DNA of 64,000 nt from Sebastes aleutianus (Eukaryota > Chordata > Actinopteri > Perciformes > Sebastidae): assembly GCA_916700875.1 (NCBI GenBank), contig CAKAKS010000034.1, forward strand, positions 15,648,695-15,712,694, in the 5' to 3' direction. Below are positions 35,737-48,967 of this stretch, piece by piece (position 1 is the stretch's first letter; each line of letters starts with the position of its first letter). Below the pieces are notes generated by a model. That model did no database searches, was not told the DNA's origin, and saw nothing but the letters and a program-made list of their open reading frames with translations. Both the position numbers and the translations under genes were made by a program.

Positions 35737-36148
35737 TTAAAGGTACAGTGTGTAACATTTCGTGGATCTCTTAACAGTAATGGAATATAATATTCATAAC
35801 AAAGTTTTCATTAGTGTATAATCACCTAAAACTAAGTATTGTTGTGTTTCCGTTAGCTTAGAATTAGCCCTTTCATGTTTTTATGTTACCTGAAGGCCAC
35901 CGTAGTTCTCTGACACGCTTGTGAAACTGCAGTAACGTGAGCCGCAGAGTGCAAAACCGTGGTAGTAGTAGTATTGTTATGGTAAGGATGACTTCTGAGC
36001 GAGGTGAACGCCGTTACCACAGTTTTGCACTCGAATTTCACGTTACCGCAGTCTTGGAAAGGGAGGAGTGAGTGGAGGGGTACTCAGTTGGTTGCAATCT
36101 GCAACCACATCACTAGATGCCACCAAATCTGACGCACTGTACCTTTAA
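35737..36148. mobile_element. Full-length TTAA MITE
   Basis: Bounded by TTAAAGGTACAGTGTG and its inverted form (gcactgtacctttaa). An internal inverted pair flanks 'gtaaggatgacttctgagcg'. It is 412 bp and in the opposite orientation to the copy at 15,637-16,160. Non-coding. Confidence 0.8.
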
Positions 36149-39100
36149 TGTCAGTGCATTTTGATTATTAAGATATTACTGACACCAAATACCGCTCTTT
36201 GTTTCCATTTGGTGGTTAAAAAAAACACCACCGTCCCAGGCTTTATTTTGAAAGTAGAGGGAAGGGTGTCACTGGATGACCTTTCACTTCCAGGTCAAAT
36301 TGAACAGGTGATGCTGTGCTCTCAGTGTGAATTTGCACTGAGGGGGTTCTGATTGACAAAAGTGAACATGTGCAGCTTTGACCATTATGAACGCGAGAAT
36401 CCCTATTCCTTACTTTACACTAACGATTCTGTCCTCCCTCGTGCACAAATCTAATTCTACTCTTACAAATCTGTGCCTATGTGCTTTCAAAGGTTGACTT
36501 GCAGACTTGCAAATTTGTTTTGTACTCTCTACTTCCATATTTTTCCACTTTCCTTTATTCTTTGTGCGGTATGTTTATGCGTGTATAGCTCTATTTCTCT
36601 CCTGCTGTCTTTTGTTTTCTGAGAAGGTTGTTCAGTCAATTAATCTCATATTCCAAACAAGTGACGTTGTTTCTGAAACACACAAACACACACATACACA
36701 CACACACTTTATACACGTGTGTATGTGAATCTCTTTTTTTCTTGCTCATCCTCTCACTTGCTTAGACACACACGATCACTGTCACTGTGGTGTATCAGCT
36801 GTTGTCCAGCTGTTTGATTTGTATTTACTTTCATTTTATTTATTTGACAGCAGCAGTCTGCATCTTAAGAGGTGAGAAGTGTATGTGTGTGTGTGTTTGT
36901 CTGTGTGTGCGCTTCTGTTACTCTTACAGTTTCATCATCATCACTGTTGTTAATTGTTAATGAGGCATGCGTTAATGAGTTTTGCTCGCTTTAAAACTCA
37001 ACTTCATCTCTACTAGTTTGAGTTTACAGTAAATTACTGGGTAGTAGTTGCATTACTTTGACAATTTACACAGTTACTGTGTCATTTTTACAGTTAATTA
37101 TAGTAAAATGACAGCTGTGTTACTTTACAGTTAGATATGCTATCAGATTACTGTGATGTAGCAATATGCTGCTGTAAAATGACTGTATAAACTACAGTTA
37201 ATGTGACTCAGTAGCCAGTGATTTACTGTAAATTTGCACTTAAAATAATATTGCAAAATACTTTAAATTGGCCTTTTGAAAAGTTTGATTTCAGGTCTTT
37301 GAAAAGTTTACTTTTTCTACAAATATATGGGGATCTTATAGAATATGATGCATCACTGTAGATTAAACTACCCAACAGTTTATAAAGGAGTTGAAATTAG
37401 CAAAACCATAAATGTCTATAGCAGTAAAATACAACATACATATTAATGCAGCAATGATATTAATTAATTAAAAAAGCATAATAATATAATATGTAAAACA
37501 CAAACAGAGAACATTTTATGAGTAATTTTACTTTATAGGCTAAATTTAGCTTATAATACTTACATACTTTTACTTAAGTAAGGTTTTGAATGCAGGACTT
37601 GTAGTGGAATATATTCACAGTGTAGTACTTTTAAGGATTTGAATACGTCTTCCAGCACTGAGTATACAGCCATCCAGGGGAGAAATAAAGGTAAATGTGG
37701 AGGCATCTGGACTTTTCCAGGACTGATGATGCCTCACCTCTGCTTTTCTTGCTTTTTTTTTAACTACTACACTCTTTCTTCTTGGTTTGGAGAAGAAGAG
37801 ACAGAGCAGATCTATCAGCGAAATGGTGGTCCTGATCTATCTCTTTTCCCCCTGGATGCTAATTAAAGATAATAAACCTTGCAGATCATTTCTCTACAGC
37901 TCCAAACTCACCGTCACCTCTGCTCCTCTCGCACCCAAACTCACATGGCCAGATGGGGTGAGAGCACACACTCGCCTAAACACATGGTTGTTGGCTTGCC
38001 TTGAGGTGGCAGGTGTGTGTAAACTAAAATGCTGTAGATAGTCGCATAGGCAACACTGAAATGCATGTTTAAATAAGCATTGAATAATACAAAATAGTGT
38101 AGGGCTTTTAAATACACATAACGCTACATCTTTCAAACACATGCCTGCGCACACACACACAGATTAATTTCTTTGTATGTCTAAGTTTAAACCCGTCGTT
38201 TATCTTCGCTCCACGCCTTAAACACAGGTGTTTGGAGAGCTTACAGATGAGTCGGATGCCAGATATCATGTTATCATTTAACTACGTTAGAGTCCTCTCT
38301 CACACACAATTGTTTCCCACAGAAAATCCCCCTATACTTCACTTAACACAAACACACAGACTCTTCTCAAACGTTTCTTGTTTCCCCCACTCACCAATAC
38401 CCAGATATTTATTTAGCCCAGAGACAGAGAGTCTCATGAGCAGACTGTGCCCTGAAATTTTTATTGAGCAAGAAGATAAAACGACTAGTTCTGCTCTGTG
38501 TCCATTAGGGCTAAAATGGCCAGAAGATCGTCTGATGAAATGGAATAAACTGTTGTGGTTATCTTCCCTGGCTGCTGCAGTGGAGGAGAGCCAGAGAGAA
38601 GGAAACTACATGTTACCACACAGACGCAAAACCATTCACATACACACAAATCTACCCCTCCTTGGTATTGCCCAGGTCTGTATTTATCCCTAACCATAAC
38701 AGAGCAGGCAGATAATGGCTGATGGGACTGTCGTAAAAATAACCTGGCACACGTCTGTTTGGATTAACCTCGTCTCCTCTCTCCTTCTTTCTCCATCTCT
38801 ATACCTCCATCATGTTTTATTGCTCTTTGCTTTTCCTATTCTATCTATCTATCTATCTATCTATCTATAAGTACACAGAAATTTCCATGAACAACACATT
38901 CTCTTCTTGCTTACTAATATGTTGCATATTTATTTTGGAAGACTCTTATCAACAGAAAAAGCAACAGAGGCTGCTTGTTTTCCCCTCCACACTAACCCTC
39001 GTTGTTTGCGTAAGATATAAAATACTTGTCCAAATATGTTAAAAAACTGAATCTGAGGAGAAAAAACAAGACAGAGAGCAAAAGAAACAGCATGTATCAT

Positions 39101-39399
39101 CCCAAGCACTTCCCTTGTGGGGGGTTTGAACTGCACCCACACACAAACACTGAGCATAAAATGATAACAAATTAATCTAGTTCTGAGTAATAATAAAAGC
39201 TCACCTGTTTCCAGCGGAGTTTCCCCGCAACATGAGTCATCGCATGGATTCTTAAAACAGTTGGGAAAATGTCCACGTAGGCTATGTTACAGGAAGAGGA
39301 TTTTTTAACTCGCATTAACTGATTTTATGGCCACTAGGGGGGCAGCAGAAACAAGCTGTAAACACAATATTGGCATGTTATCACATGTTATCAGACAGT
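36149..39399. other. Intergenic, repeats only
   Basis: Holds a fish repeat with 'acagtaa/ttactgt' words at 37,020-37,260, an 'aagtaaggttttgaatgcag' fragment at about 37,575-37,640, short CA runs and a (TATC)n tract at about 38,838-38,868. The 153-codon frame at 38,232-38,693 has no domain and no exon-like signals. Confidence 0.45.
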
Positions 39400-39545
39400 T
39401 GTACATTTATACATCCAGCAGATACATAGCATTCATGTTTCTGGCCACCTGGCGGATGTAAGTCCAATATTCACTCTCTCGCTCTGTTTTGGTCTCCACC
39501 AACTCCTGAGGGAAATTTCTGGCTCTTTAGCTGCTAAATGCTCCC
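39400..39545. mobile_element. MITE fragment related to 4,240-4,805
   Basis: Shares 'acatccagcaga', 'gtttctggccacctg' and 'ggtctccacca' with the left half of the element at 4,240. The right half is missing. Confidence 0.5.
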
Positions 39546-39839
39546 GGTTCACCCAGCCCGTTCTCATTCATAGGGCGTCAAATACAGATGCTTTGTCACG
39601 GCCATCGTCGTTCGGTACCGCCGCACAAGGCACCCCTTAGCGCCAGTATGAAACGCACCGGGCATTCCATTGACTACAATTTAAACCCATCCGCAACCCA
39701 TCCGCAACAGTAAACACTCCGAGGCAGGGATTTTGGTGACGTATAGTTTAAAGAACGAAAAGACACACAACGGGAGTTCGGAAGGGGTGGTGGATGGGTC
39801 CAACAAACACAAGTCTTTCATCCAGGAGACCGCTGTCAG

Positions 39840-40045
39840 CATCATTTTCACTGTACAAACGTAGTAGTTTTAAGCCATCATGTTGTTTTTTCCTAAACTT
39901 AACCATAGTGGTTTTGTTGCTCAATCCTAAATTGACGCCAAGGGTAACTATAGGCTAGTGGTTTTGATGCCGAAAATAAAGTGATGATGCCAAGGGGCGT
40001 GACAAAGCGGCGGTATGTGACGAGTTGGGATGAGAACGTGTTGGT
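39840..40045. repeat. Interspersed repeat fragment
   Basis: Near copy of 31,035-31,240: 'ttttttcctaaacttaacca', 'gtgacaaagcggcggtatgt', 'gacgagttgggatgagaac'. It appears internally duplicated (two 'gccaagggg' blocks). Confidence 0.55.
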
Positions 40046-41448
40046 TCACCAGCTAGTTTCTGTGTCTGTCTGCTGGTTGGTGGTGGGAAGTATAGAGCGA
40101 ACCAAGTAGGCTAGTGACAAAACAGAAAAGTTGAAGGCCTGAAAACCAGAGCAATGAGCATAAAGACACTTAAACATCACTCTGTAGAGCTGAGGGGTGA
40201 TAATTCTCCGTATGTTCGATGCGCGAACCATACCATTTCACATATACAAAAAAGCAACAAAAAAAAAATTGGCTACCAGCCCAGCACCAACCAGTAGTCA
40301 AACAAAGAGGCATATACTGTATATTCCACAGAAGTTGTTGGAAGTCTGCTTTTAGCTTTTCATTTATTTTTTTCATCCTCTTTTATCTCATTGTTTTGGT
40401 TTGAAGCCCTGCAAATATACTGTGGAGTCTCGCCACTCTCATCAAACCCCATGTTTCCAGTGAAAAAGCTCTAATAAACCCACTGCTCGCTACCTGCCCA
40501 GCACCAAACAGCAGACAGAGGAAGTTAAAGTGGCTGGTTGATTATCCAACAAGCTTTTTTCCAGGAGGTGGTGACCAAAGCAAAGCTTATATGGACTTAC
40601 TTTCGACAGGTAGTCTGAAAAATGACTCACAAATGAATGTAATGGTGCTCAGGGTCTGCGAAACACACTATTGCAATTGGCAATTGTACGCTAACACAAT
40701 ATCCATAACAACTTTATAAGCTTGGATATGAAATATGTACCTGCCAGTTTGTGTTGATGTTTATGTGACTTGTTAAGATGAACATTCCCACGTTTTAAAC
40801 CTTTATGTTACCCAGGATGCCCCTTTCGTATGAGTCATGTTCAATAAAACCGGAAACAATTATGTTGAAAACCAACAACAAGACAGTTGATAACTTCAGT
40901 AAACTCTCTGAACTCCAAAAGGAGGACGTGGTGAGCATGTAAAACGCTGATCCCCGTGTCTGATGAGAATGGGAGGCTAATATTTTATATCCCTGTGGAG
41001 GACGGGGATACAATATATCTGACACAGCTTTATTGGCTTACTCTTTAATGACTTCCTGCACAGAGTAAGGCTGAAGGAGACGGAGGGAGTCTAACTCGCT
41101 GAGAATCTTTCTGTTTTTGGACTTTTTTTTTTTAACTATTTACGCTCTTTAACTCATTACCTGTGTGTCTGCTCCTCACACCGAGGGCTGATTCCTCACT
41201 CGCTTCTCTCACATCTACAACTTTCATCGTCATTTGGAGAGACTGTAAAGTAAATGCCTCTTCAACATGATAAGTATATGACCTTGTCCGTGTATTCCTT
41301 AGTGTACCTCTCTCTCTCTTTCTGGATGGCTAAGATGGGGTTACTAATGAGCACATGTTCTGATGATGAAGCCTTTTTCCAAGAATCTTTTCTCCCAAAC
41401 GCCCGTGGCCTTTGGATGACTCCCCAAGGAGACCATTAATTTAGATAT

Positions 41449-41450
<2 letters not shown>

Positions 41451-41502
<52 letters not shown>
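41451..41502. repeat. (GT)n microsatellite, 52 bp
   Basis: 26 uninterrupted GT units, the longest perfect dinucleotide run in the window. Confidence 0.95.
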
Positions 41503-41504
<2 letters not shown>

Positions 41505-42534
41505 ATGTGCGTAGGCATGCGTTTGTGTGTGTTGCTCGCATACGAGTGGGAGATTTTTGTTGCTTTGTTTTATCACACACAGACACAAGTATGAGCAAAA
41601 ACAGATCAATTAGAAAGCGTTTGCATGTCGGGCAAACGTGCAACAACATCGCACACCGTACGAAACGAAACGAAACTCCCAAACTCTTAGCGTCTAAAAC
41701 ACAACAACCCCCTTATCACATATCCCTCCTTCCTATCATCATTCTACACCTTCACCCCGACTCGCTCCCCAAACGCCACCCCAAAACATCCTTCTATGTC
41801 AACACCTCCCACCCCCCATTCCACCCAAATTCAGACCTTTACCAGCACAAAGTTTAGGAGACTCTTTACACACACACACATATGGCAGAAGAGTTTGGCA
41901 TCCACCCTCTCCTCCTAATAACATTACCATACATAGTATACATTAAGACACACAGTGACAATGATGCATTTCACTCCTGATTGCAAACACACACACACAC
42001 TTTATCTCAAAAGGCAACCAGGTGTGTAATTGAAGGGAGCCCCCCAAACCCAAGCTAATGCATGTGTGGTTTTCCTCTGCGATTGTTAGGTGCCGTTCAG
42101 ACGGACTCCTCCACCGCTCTTACAGCAGTTTGTTTTCGGAGTGCTCTGTTTTCTAGTGAGAGAGGAAGAATCCACTCCACAAAGCTTACAGCAACTCCTT
42201 CTCTATCCAAACACTGTCTGTCTGAGGTGCTGACAAAATGGCCAGCGGGCCCCAACTCTGTAGCAGAAAAGTATTGTTTGTTCACAGTCAGGAGCCACAA
42301 AAATGGGGGTTTGCCATCAGGATTTTCTATGTAATTCCGAAAGCATTTAATGCAGCTTTTCGTAGTTGAGCAAATCCAATTTTTTAAATGAAAAGATGGG
42401 TTTATTCTGTCAATAAATGACAAAGAAGGGCATTTATTTTAGATGTTTTTCTCATCGTGTGTATCATGTCTGTCCACCCTGGATGAGGCACAGGCCTCTG
42501 TTGCTCTTATGAGCTTTATACCGGCTGTGGCTTC

Positions 42535-42740
42535 AGAGTTAGATCGGATCGTCTACCAATCGGAAGGTTGGCGGTTTGATCCCCGGATGGGAAGTGTCCT
42601 TGGGCAACATACTGAACCCCAAATTCCTCCTGAAGGCTGTGCCATTGGTGTGTGAATGAGTATTTATATTAGATCCTGATGAGCTGGTGGCATCTACCAT
42701 CAGTGTATGAATGTGTGTGTGTGAATAAGTGAATGCTGAC
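42535..42740 (+). mobile_element. SINE-like element with Pol III B-box
   Basis: Contains 'aatcggaaggttggcggttt', then GATCCCC, where GGTTTGATCCC resembles the tRNA B box (GGTTCRANYCC). This is followed by the fish repeat wording 'gtccttgggcaacatactga' and 'gtgtgaatgagtatttatat'. No clear A box remains. Probably tRNA-derived, but a DNA-transposon origin is not excluded. Confidence 0.45.
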
Positions 42741-45700
42741 ATATAGTCATATTGAAATAAAATATACTCAATATATTACAGTTTATTGATGCAAATCCCA
42801 TCTTCCTAGCATTGTTCTGTTTTGTTTTGTTTTGTTTTGAAGTCAGGGGAGATCCGATTTGTTTATGATGGGGTTTGGATATAGTTCATGGTTACGATTT
42901 ATCCTGCAAATGATCATAATGAAGCTTCAGCTCAAGTGAAAACATGCATGATCTAATTTTTCATGTTGCAAGTTAAAGAGGCAGGTAGGCAGAAATGCAA
43001 TGAAAATAAAAATATATATATTTTTAAAATCTATCTAAAAGCATACAGTTTGGCTATAAATGTTTTTTTGTTTTTTTTTAACTACTCTTCCTTGCTCTTT
43101 GTTTTGTTTTAGAAATAAATCAGAAATTTAAATTTCTGATTCATCCTGGAGCTTCCTCAGCATTATTTCCCCTCTCTGTTTTCCGAAAAGAGCAGGTGCT
43201 TTCTCTGCGCACTGGAGTCGCACCAGATAATGCTCATGGCAGTGTCATCATTTCCAAAACTAGTCTAAACATGGCTTAGCAGGGAACTCCATAACATTTA
43301 TGCAGGTGCTGTTAATGTTAGGCCAGTAAATCTGGCATGATGAGCGTTGGAGTGATTGTCTCTCTGTCTGAGCTGTGATGGGAGGCTGAGAGGATTTCAT
43401 GTCTTTGTAGAAACTCCTTTTTGTTAGGTTGAATGCCAATTTTTTTTGGGACCTTGATTGGCTCTATTGTATATGTTAGACTCCCCAAGGTAAGTGAGTA
43501 GATAGAGTGTTGGGACTGCTGACACATTGGGTCATCCTTTACATGATCTGACTTCAACAGTGTAAAAAATAGATGTTGGTTAACTGATACATTATGTTTG
43601 AGGATAGGTTTAGATAAATCATGTGATTGCAAATGAAATCATGGGAAAATCAAGGTATTTTCTATCCTAAGACCACATGTATTATCAAAATGACATTGTT
43701 TTTAGGGAAATATGCTAATTTGTGTTTCCTATGTTAAATACTATGCATTTACTATGAATATTTCAGCCTAAAAAGATGGGTAAACTGACTCTGAGTAACT
43801 GACTGAGTGGGTTTACAGCCCTGCTTTGAGGAATTAGTCATCTCCTCAGAATCTAAATCTGAATCTGAATCTAAATTTAGGATTTTAGGATGATGAATGT
43901 ATAAACAAGCCTGCTTACATGCATTTCTGTATATGCTTTATCCTCTATGCATGTGGGTGAGCATGTATGCACATGAGACCGGTGTGTTGGCTGTGCCCCT
44001 GATGCCTGGCTGACTGGTCCCAGTAAGAATGGGAGCTGATATAAACAGGCTTGGTCGTTCCCACGTCTCTGTTTACACTGGGAGACCCCAGAGCAGCACT
44101 GCCAGAGCACTGGATTCCCTCCGCACGGCAAACTCGCACACTATCCATCTCTGTCTCGTACAGGAACACTCACTCATAAGTACACACATGTAGTACGTGG
44201 GCATGCAGATCATACGTGCATCAACGCAGAAATGCAGCCATGCATATTCAAGGCGCATATTGTCACTTTTATCGTCTAGATTCTTTTCTTCCTGCTTTTA
44301 TTTTTGTCATTTATAGCCTCCTCGCTGGATCCCACCTGACTCCTTCATTTCCCCAAACCCCTGCCAAAAACTCAAACTGGTAAAGATTTAGCAATGTGAC
44401 ACAGAGTTCCCACAAAGCCATCAAACCAGTACTGAACTCAGTTTTACAAGTCCACCGCAAAGACTCTCAAAAGCTTTAACTTTACTCTCTAAGCCCTTTT
44501 GAAATAGGCCTGTGATGTACGCCCAACATAAACAGAACACTGGGGTCCTGACAAACACGCCCAGTTTACAGGCAACCGTGAGGTCACCCCTGCCGAACAT
44601 CTCTGCAAAGATGCATCTGCTGATTTGGGACGAGACAAGTTTTTAAAAGAAATGGCATTGTGTTTTTTGGAAAGCTGAGGACACAAAATGACTTTGTTTT
44701 AGTATGTTTCTTTGGGAGTTTGGAGAAAATTGCGTGACCTCGTCAGCTTTTTTTGTCATAAGAATACCAAACTATCCAGATCATGCAGACGTTGAGAGGA
44801 AAACACACCTCTTGGGGCCTGGGGATGTATAGAAATGCAGCCTTCGTTCACCCTTGTTAGGTTGATAATATTGTTCCACCCAAAAGCAAACATTTTACTT
44901 TATTAATTCTTTGTGTCATGTTTGATAAGTATAAATAAGGGTACAAAACTATTGTTGCACACACACATACATGTGCACACAAACACAAATATATTCCCAG
45001 AAGCATGAAAAACTGATTTATCTCTCACTTTCCATCAGTCACTCTCTCTTTGACACATGCACACACAGAGTAGTTACAGTGATGGACCGTCTATTTATTC
45101 TTAAACATATCTGCATCTATTAAGCTGTAAGTGCTCACATCTGTGTGTTTATACGCTGCATCTTATGACCTAATGAGAATTAGAGCATTGTTCCCCTGGG
45201 AAGAAACTACCCCAGTGATGTGCAGCCCAACAAACTGTAAACACACTCCTGCGCCCTGCGTCAGCCCGCCTCACAACACACACAAAAACACACGCACACC
45301 ATCAATGCTAGCGGTCTGACTTTCCTAACCTGCTCTAAATCTAAACCTTTATAGTAAACATCTTGGGACATCTGAACAAGGCTCTTGTGCAGAATGGATG
45401 TGAATCACAAGGCTATATTTCACCAGGAGAAGCCCAGGAGGATTAAATGAGAGGGGAAAGGAGACAATTTGGTAACCAGGGAGGAAGAACAATAATAACA
45501 AGGCTGAATCATAAAGAAGTTATTTTTCTGTTTTGTTTGGACGCAGGCCAGGAGGGAGAAGTGTTTGCAGTGGTCTGAGCAGAAGAGCTGGTTACAGGAC
45601 AAAATGCGCAAATGTAAGCAAGCAATAAGTCATGGATATTAACACGGAAAAACAAATACATATGAATGTGCATATACACACTCGGATTCACACACATTTA

Positions 45701-46497
45701 AATCTGTGTTTAGTTTAAGCGAGTTTATTTCATAAAGATTATATGTCATTCTTATCAGTTTGACTTTTATGCCGTGTTGTGCAAAGTTGAGTAGAGTGTG
45801 ACATATGAGCTCAAGAAGAAGTACAAAACCTCATGAAGTCATGATCAGTCTGCCTAGAGGTCACGATCACTGCAGGATGTGACAGTACGCAGACACCTCG
45901 GGACAGCATCCATTCACTAAATTCATTCATGAGCCACAGGAGCGGCTGTGAACTCTCTCATTGATAACACAAACATTCCCAACCGCCTCCAAACTTTACT
46001 CCTTCTCCTCTTTTGTAGCCTGTCCAGAATTCCCTGAGGAGTATTTACTGACCAGATGTGCTCATTTTCCTCAGAGATGTTCTAATCCACACAGCGTAAA
46101 TGTCAATACACCATAAACACCGAAAAAAAAAGTTACACATTGTTATCTGGAAATGGTGTTAACATAAGCCTGTTAAGTGTAATATTGGCAGACGCAGATG
46201 ATCACAAAGGCCAATTTGTGGACACAGAATTTGGCTACAGTCAAAGAGCATTTTAACCCTTACTTGGACTTGCAAATTATATCTTTTAATGACTCAAAAT
46301 TCCTTCATATTAAGTTAAACAATAACATTAAGTCATAAACTCATTCTGCAGGACATGGTGTAAAAAACATGAGCTTTTCTTGCTTCAACTTACGTCAAAA
46401 TGATCTAATTTTTCTTTCCCACGAGACAGCCCTCATTGTCCACATGGCGGTGCTAGATATCAACTTAAAACTGTTACTGTTAGAGTCTCTGTGTATG

Positions 46498-47260
46498 AGT
46501 GACCAGGTGTCCCACTTTACAAGGGACTGCAAAAGATTTTTATCCCTTGTCCCACATCCCACATATTGAGAGAAAGTCCCACTTTTTCATTGGCTCAAGT
46601 TTTCAAAAGTCAAACCACTGCAGGACAGACACTTTTTTGAAAATCTGGCTTTTATCCATTGGCTGTGAAGAAAGCAGGGAAGGTTGTCATCACGGGGCTG
46701 TGTTTGCTTTCAAACTGCGTACACGTGGGTCAAGTGCAGGTTAACATTTCACTGTCTTTGCTACGCTGTGCCCAACGGAAAAAATTGCGAGTCACCTCAA
46801 GGTCACAAACAGATTTAGGCGGAATATGAGGGAAACTACCACATAGAAAAGGAAGAGCAACTACAACAAAAACTGTGAAACTACTTATAAGTATTTATAA
46901 GCCGGTCAAAGGTGATTCTCCGAGTTTTTTTGTTAAATTTGCCAGTTATTTTTCAATTTCTCATGGGGAACACGACATGAACGACACAGTTCATGTGAGT
47001 CTCACAAGAAACGTGCGACTCAAAAAGAGTCGTGCCGATCAATGGATGCATTCGGGAAAAGCATAGAGATGTTACGAGATAAGGGGCAGAGTAGAAATGT
47101 TTATTATTTAAGTTAGATAGACAATACATCAAAATTGTTGTAATTGTACTACCTCTCAGCCTTGGTATCGTGTCCCACATTGTCCCACATTGTCCCACAT
47201 AGTCCCACACAAACATACTCTTTCTCCTACATTTGGTTTGTTTAGATCTGGTCACCCTAT
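46498..47260. mobile_element. MITE with GTCCCAC termini
   Basis: Begins 'agtgaccaggtgtcccac' and ends 'gatctggtcaccctat', which are inverted (GTGACCAG… / …CTGGTCAC). Near the right end a decamer 'gtcccacatt' is repeated about four times (47,170-47,210). No transposase. Confidence 0.55.
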
Positions 47261-47433
47261 CTGTTTGGCAGCCCGAAATTAATCAGATAATGAAATGTCT
47301 TCTGGAGAAAATGGTTACTTTATTTGACATTGAAAGTAATTACATTTTCACATAAAAACGTAATGTAGACCAGCTTACAAATAGATATTATGAGGCTTCA
47401 GGTGGAGGCTTCAGATAAGCCCAGTGGGTTTTG

Positions 47434-48750
47434 TTTGGCCTCTTTCTGCACTTTATATAATTCATTTATTTTTTTGTTATGTTGTATAGTCATAAATTGT
47501 GCAAAATAAATAAACAAACATAAGTTACTATAACGTTTTGCCTCTTCCTGCACTTTATATTATTCATTTATTTTTTTGTTATGTTGTATAGTCTTAAATT
47601 GTGCAAAATAAATAAACAAACATAAGTTACTATAACGTTTTGCCTCTTCCTGCACTTTATATTATTCATTTTTTTTTTGTTATGTTGTATAGTCTTAAAT
47701 TGTGCAAAATAAATAAACAAACATAAGTTACTATAACGTTTTGCCTCTTCCTGCACTTTATATTATTCATTTTTTTTTTGTTATGTTGTATAGTCTTAAA
47801 TTGTGCAAAATAAATAAACAAACATAAGTTACTATAACGTTTTGCCTCTTCCTGCACTTTATATTATTCATTTTTTTTTGTTATGTTGTATAGTCTTAAA
47901 TTGTGCAAAATAAATAAACAAACATAAGTTACTATAACGTTTTGCCTCTTCCTGCACTTTATATTATTCATTTTTTTTTTGTTATGTTGTATAGTCTTAA
48001 ATTGTGCAAAATAAATAAACAAACATAAGTTACTATAACGTTTTGCCTCTTCCTGCACTTTATATTATTCATTTTTTTTTTGCTATGTTGTATAGTCTTA
48101 AATTGTGCAAAATAAATAAACAAACATAAGTTACTATAACGTTTTGCCTCTTCCTGCACTTTATATTATTAATTTTTTTTTTGTTATGTTGTATAGTCTT
48201 AAATTGTGCAAAATAAATAAACAAACATAAGTTACTATAACGTTTTGCCTCTTCCTGCACTTTATATTATTCATTTTTTTTTTGTTATGTTGTATAGTCT
48301 TAAATTGTGCAAAATAAATAAACAAACATAAGTTACTATAACGTTTTGCCTCTTCCTGCACTTTATATTATTCATTTATTTTTTTGTTATGTTGTATAGT
48401 CTTAAATTGTGCAAAATAAATAAACAAACATAAGTTACTATAACGTTTTGCCTCTTCCTGCACTTTATATTATTCATTTATTTTTTTGTTATGTTGTATA
48501 GTCTTAAATTGTGCAAAATAAATAAACAAACATAAGTTACTATAAAGTTTTGCCTCTTCCTGCACTTTATATTATTCTTTTTTTTTTTGTTATGTTGTAT
48601 AGTCTTAAATTGTGCAAAATAAATAAACAAACATAAGTTACTATAAAGTTTTGCCTCTTCCTGCACTTTATATTATTATTATTTTTTTTTTGTTATGTTG
48701 TATAGTCTTAAATTGTGCAAAATAAATGAACAAACATAACTTACTATAAA
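47434..48750. repeat. 13-copy ~101 bp minisatellite upstream of tbpl1
   Basis: Thirteen head-to-tail copies start at about 47,438, 47,540, 47,642, 47,743, 47,843, 47,944, 48,045, 48,145, 48,247, 48,348, 48,450, 48,551 and 48,652. Each holds 'gcctcttcctgcactttata', a T-run, 'gttatgttgtatagtcttaa' and 'caaaataaataaacaaac'. Copies differ mainly in T-run length and single bases. The outermost copies are the most divergent. The array stops about 45 bp before the first ETS-like site of the tbpl1 promoter. The frames it creates on the minus strand are repeats of one chance reading. Confidence 0.95.
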
Positions 48751-48759
48751 TGTGTCATC

Positions 48760-48967
48760 TGTAAATGTTTGTTTTTCTCGTTGTTATTTTGTTACAGGAA
48801 GTTGAAGTTATTTTGAAGTCCACCTGCTTTTATTTTGAAAGCTGCAACCGGAAGAAGGCTAGCTTGTAGTCCACGGAGGAGGAAGAGGTCTGTCCACTAT
48901 TTATCATTACTATTGACTGTATTGTCCTATAGTCTCGGGGTTTACAGCACTGAGCTAAGCTGAAGAG
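48760..48967 (+). promoter_or_regulatory. tbpl1: tbpl1 promoter and probable non-coding exon 1
   Basis: Two ETS-type sites, ACAGGAAGT (48,794-48,802) and ACCGGAAG (48,847-48,854), lie in a short GC-balanced block without a TATA box, typical of broadly expressed genes. A donor-like GAAGAG|gtagat occurs at 48,968, with an alternative GAAGAG|gtctgt near 48,888. The exon would join the acceptor at 52,585. The exact transcription start and donor are inferred. Confidence 0.45.

Larger units (their letters stand above)
40046..46497. other. Intergenic, no gene recognised
   Basis: Contains a long (GT)n tract at 41,451-41,502, a SINE-like sequence at 42,535-42,740 and a (TTTTG)n run at about 42,815-42,839. 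Non-repetitive stretches at 40,800-41,050, 42,060-42,340 and 45,880-46,060 have no exon-like features that I can defend. Frames in this region overlap on both strands or start in GT tracts. Confidence 0.45.

Noticed and set aside
38232..38693. 153-codon plus frame
   Set aside because: No domain, no splice context, ordinary AT-rich composition; consistent with chance.
42535..42600. Possible tRNA gene from the B-box-like motif
   Set aside because: No A box or cloverleaf could be formed, and the downstream wording is that of an interspersed repeat.
47568..48666. Series of ~62-66 residue minus-strand frames with almost identical sequences
   Set aside because: They are one chance reading of the 101 bp minisatellite unit repeated in phase, not a gene family or a CRISPR array (no distinct spacers).
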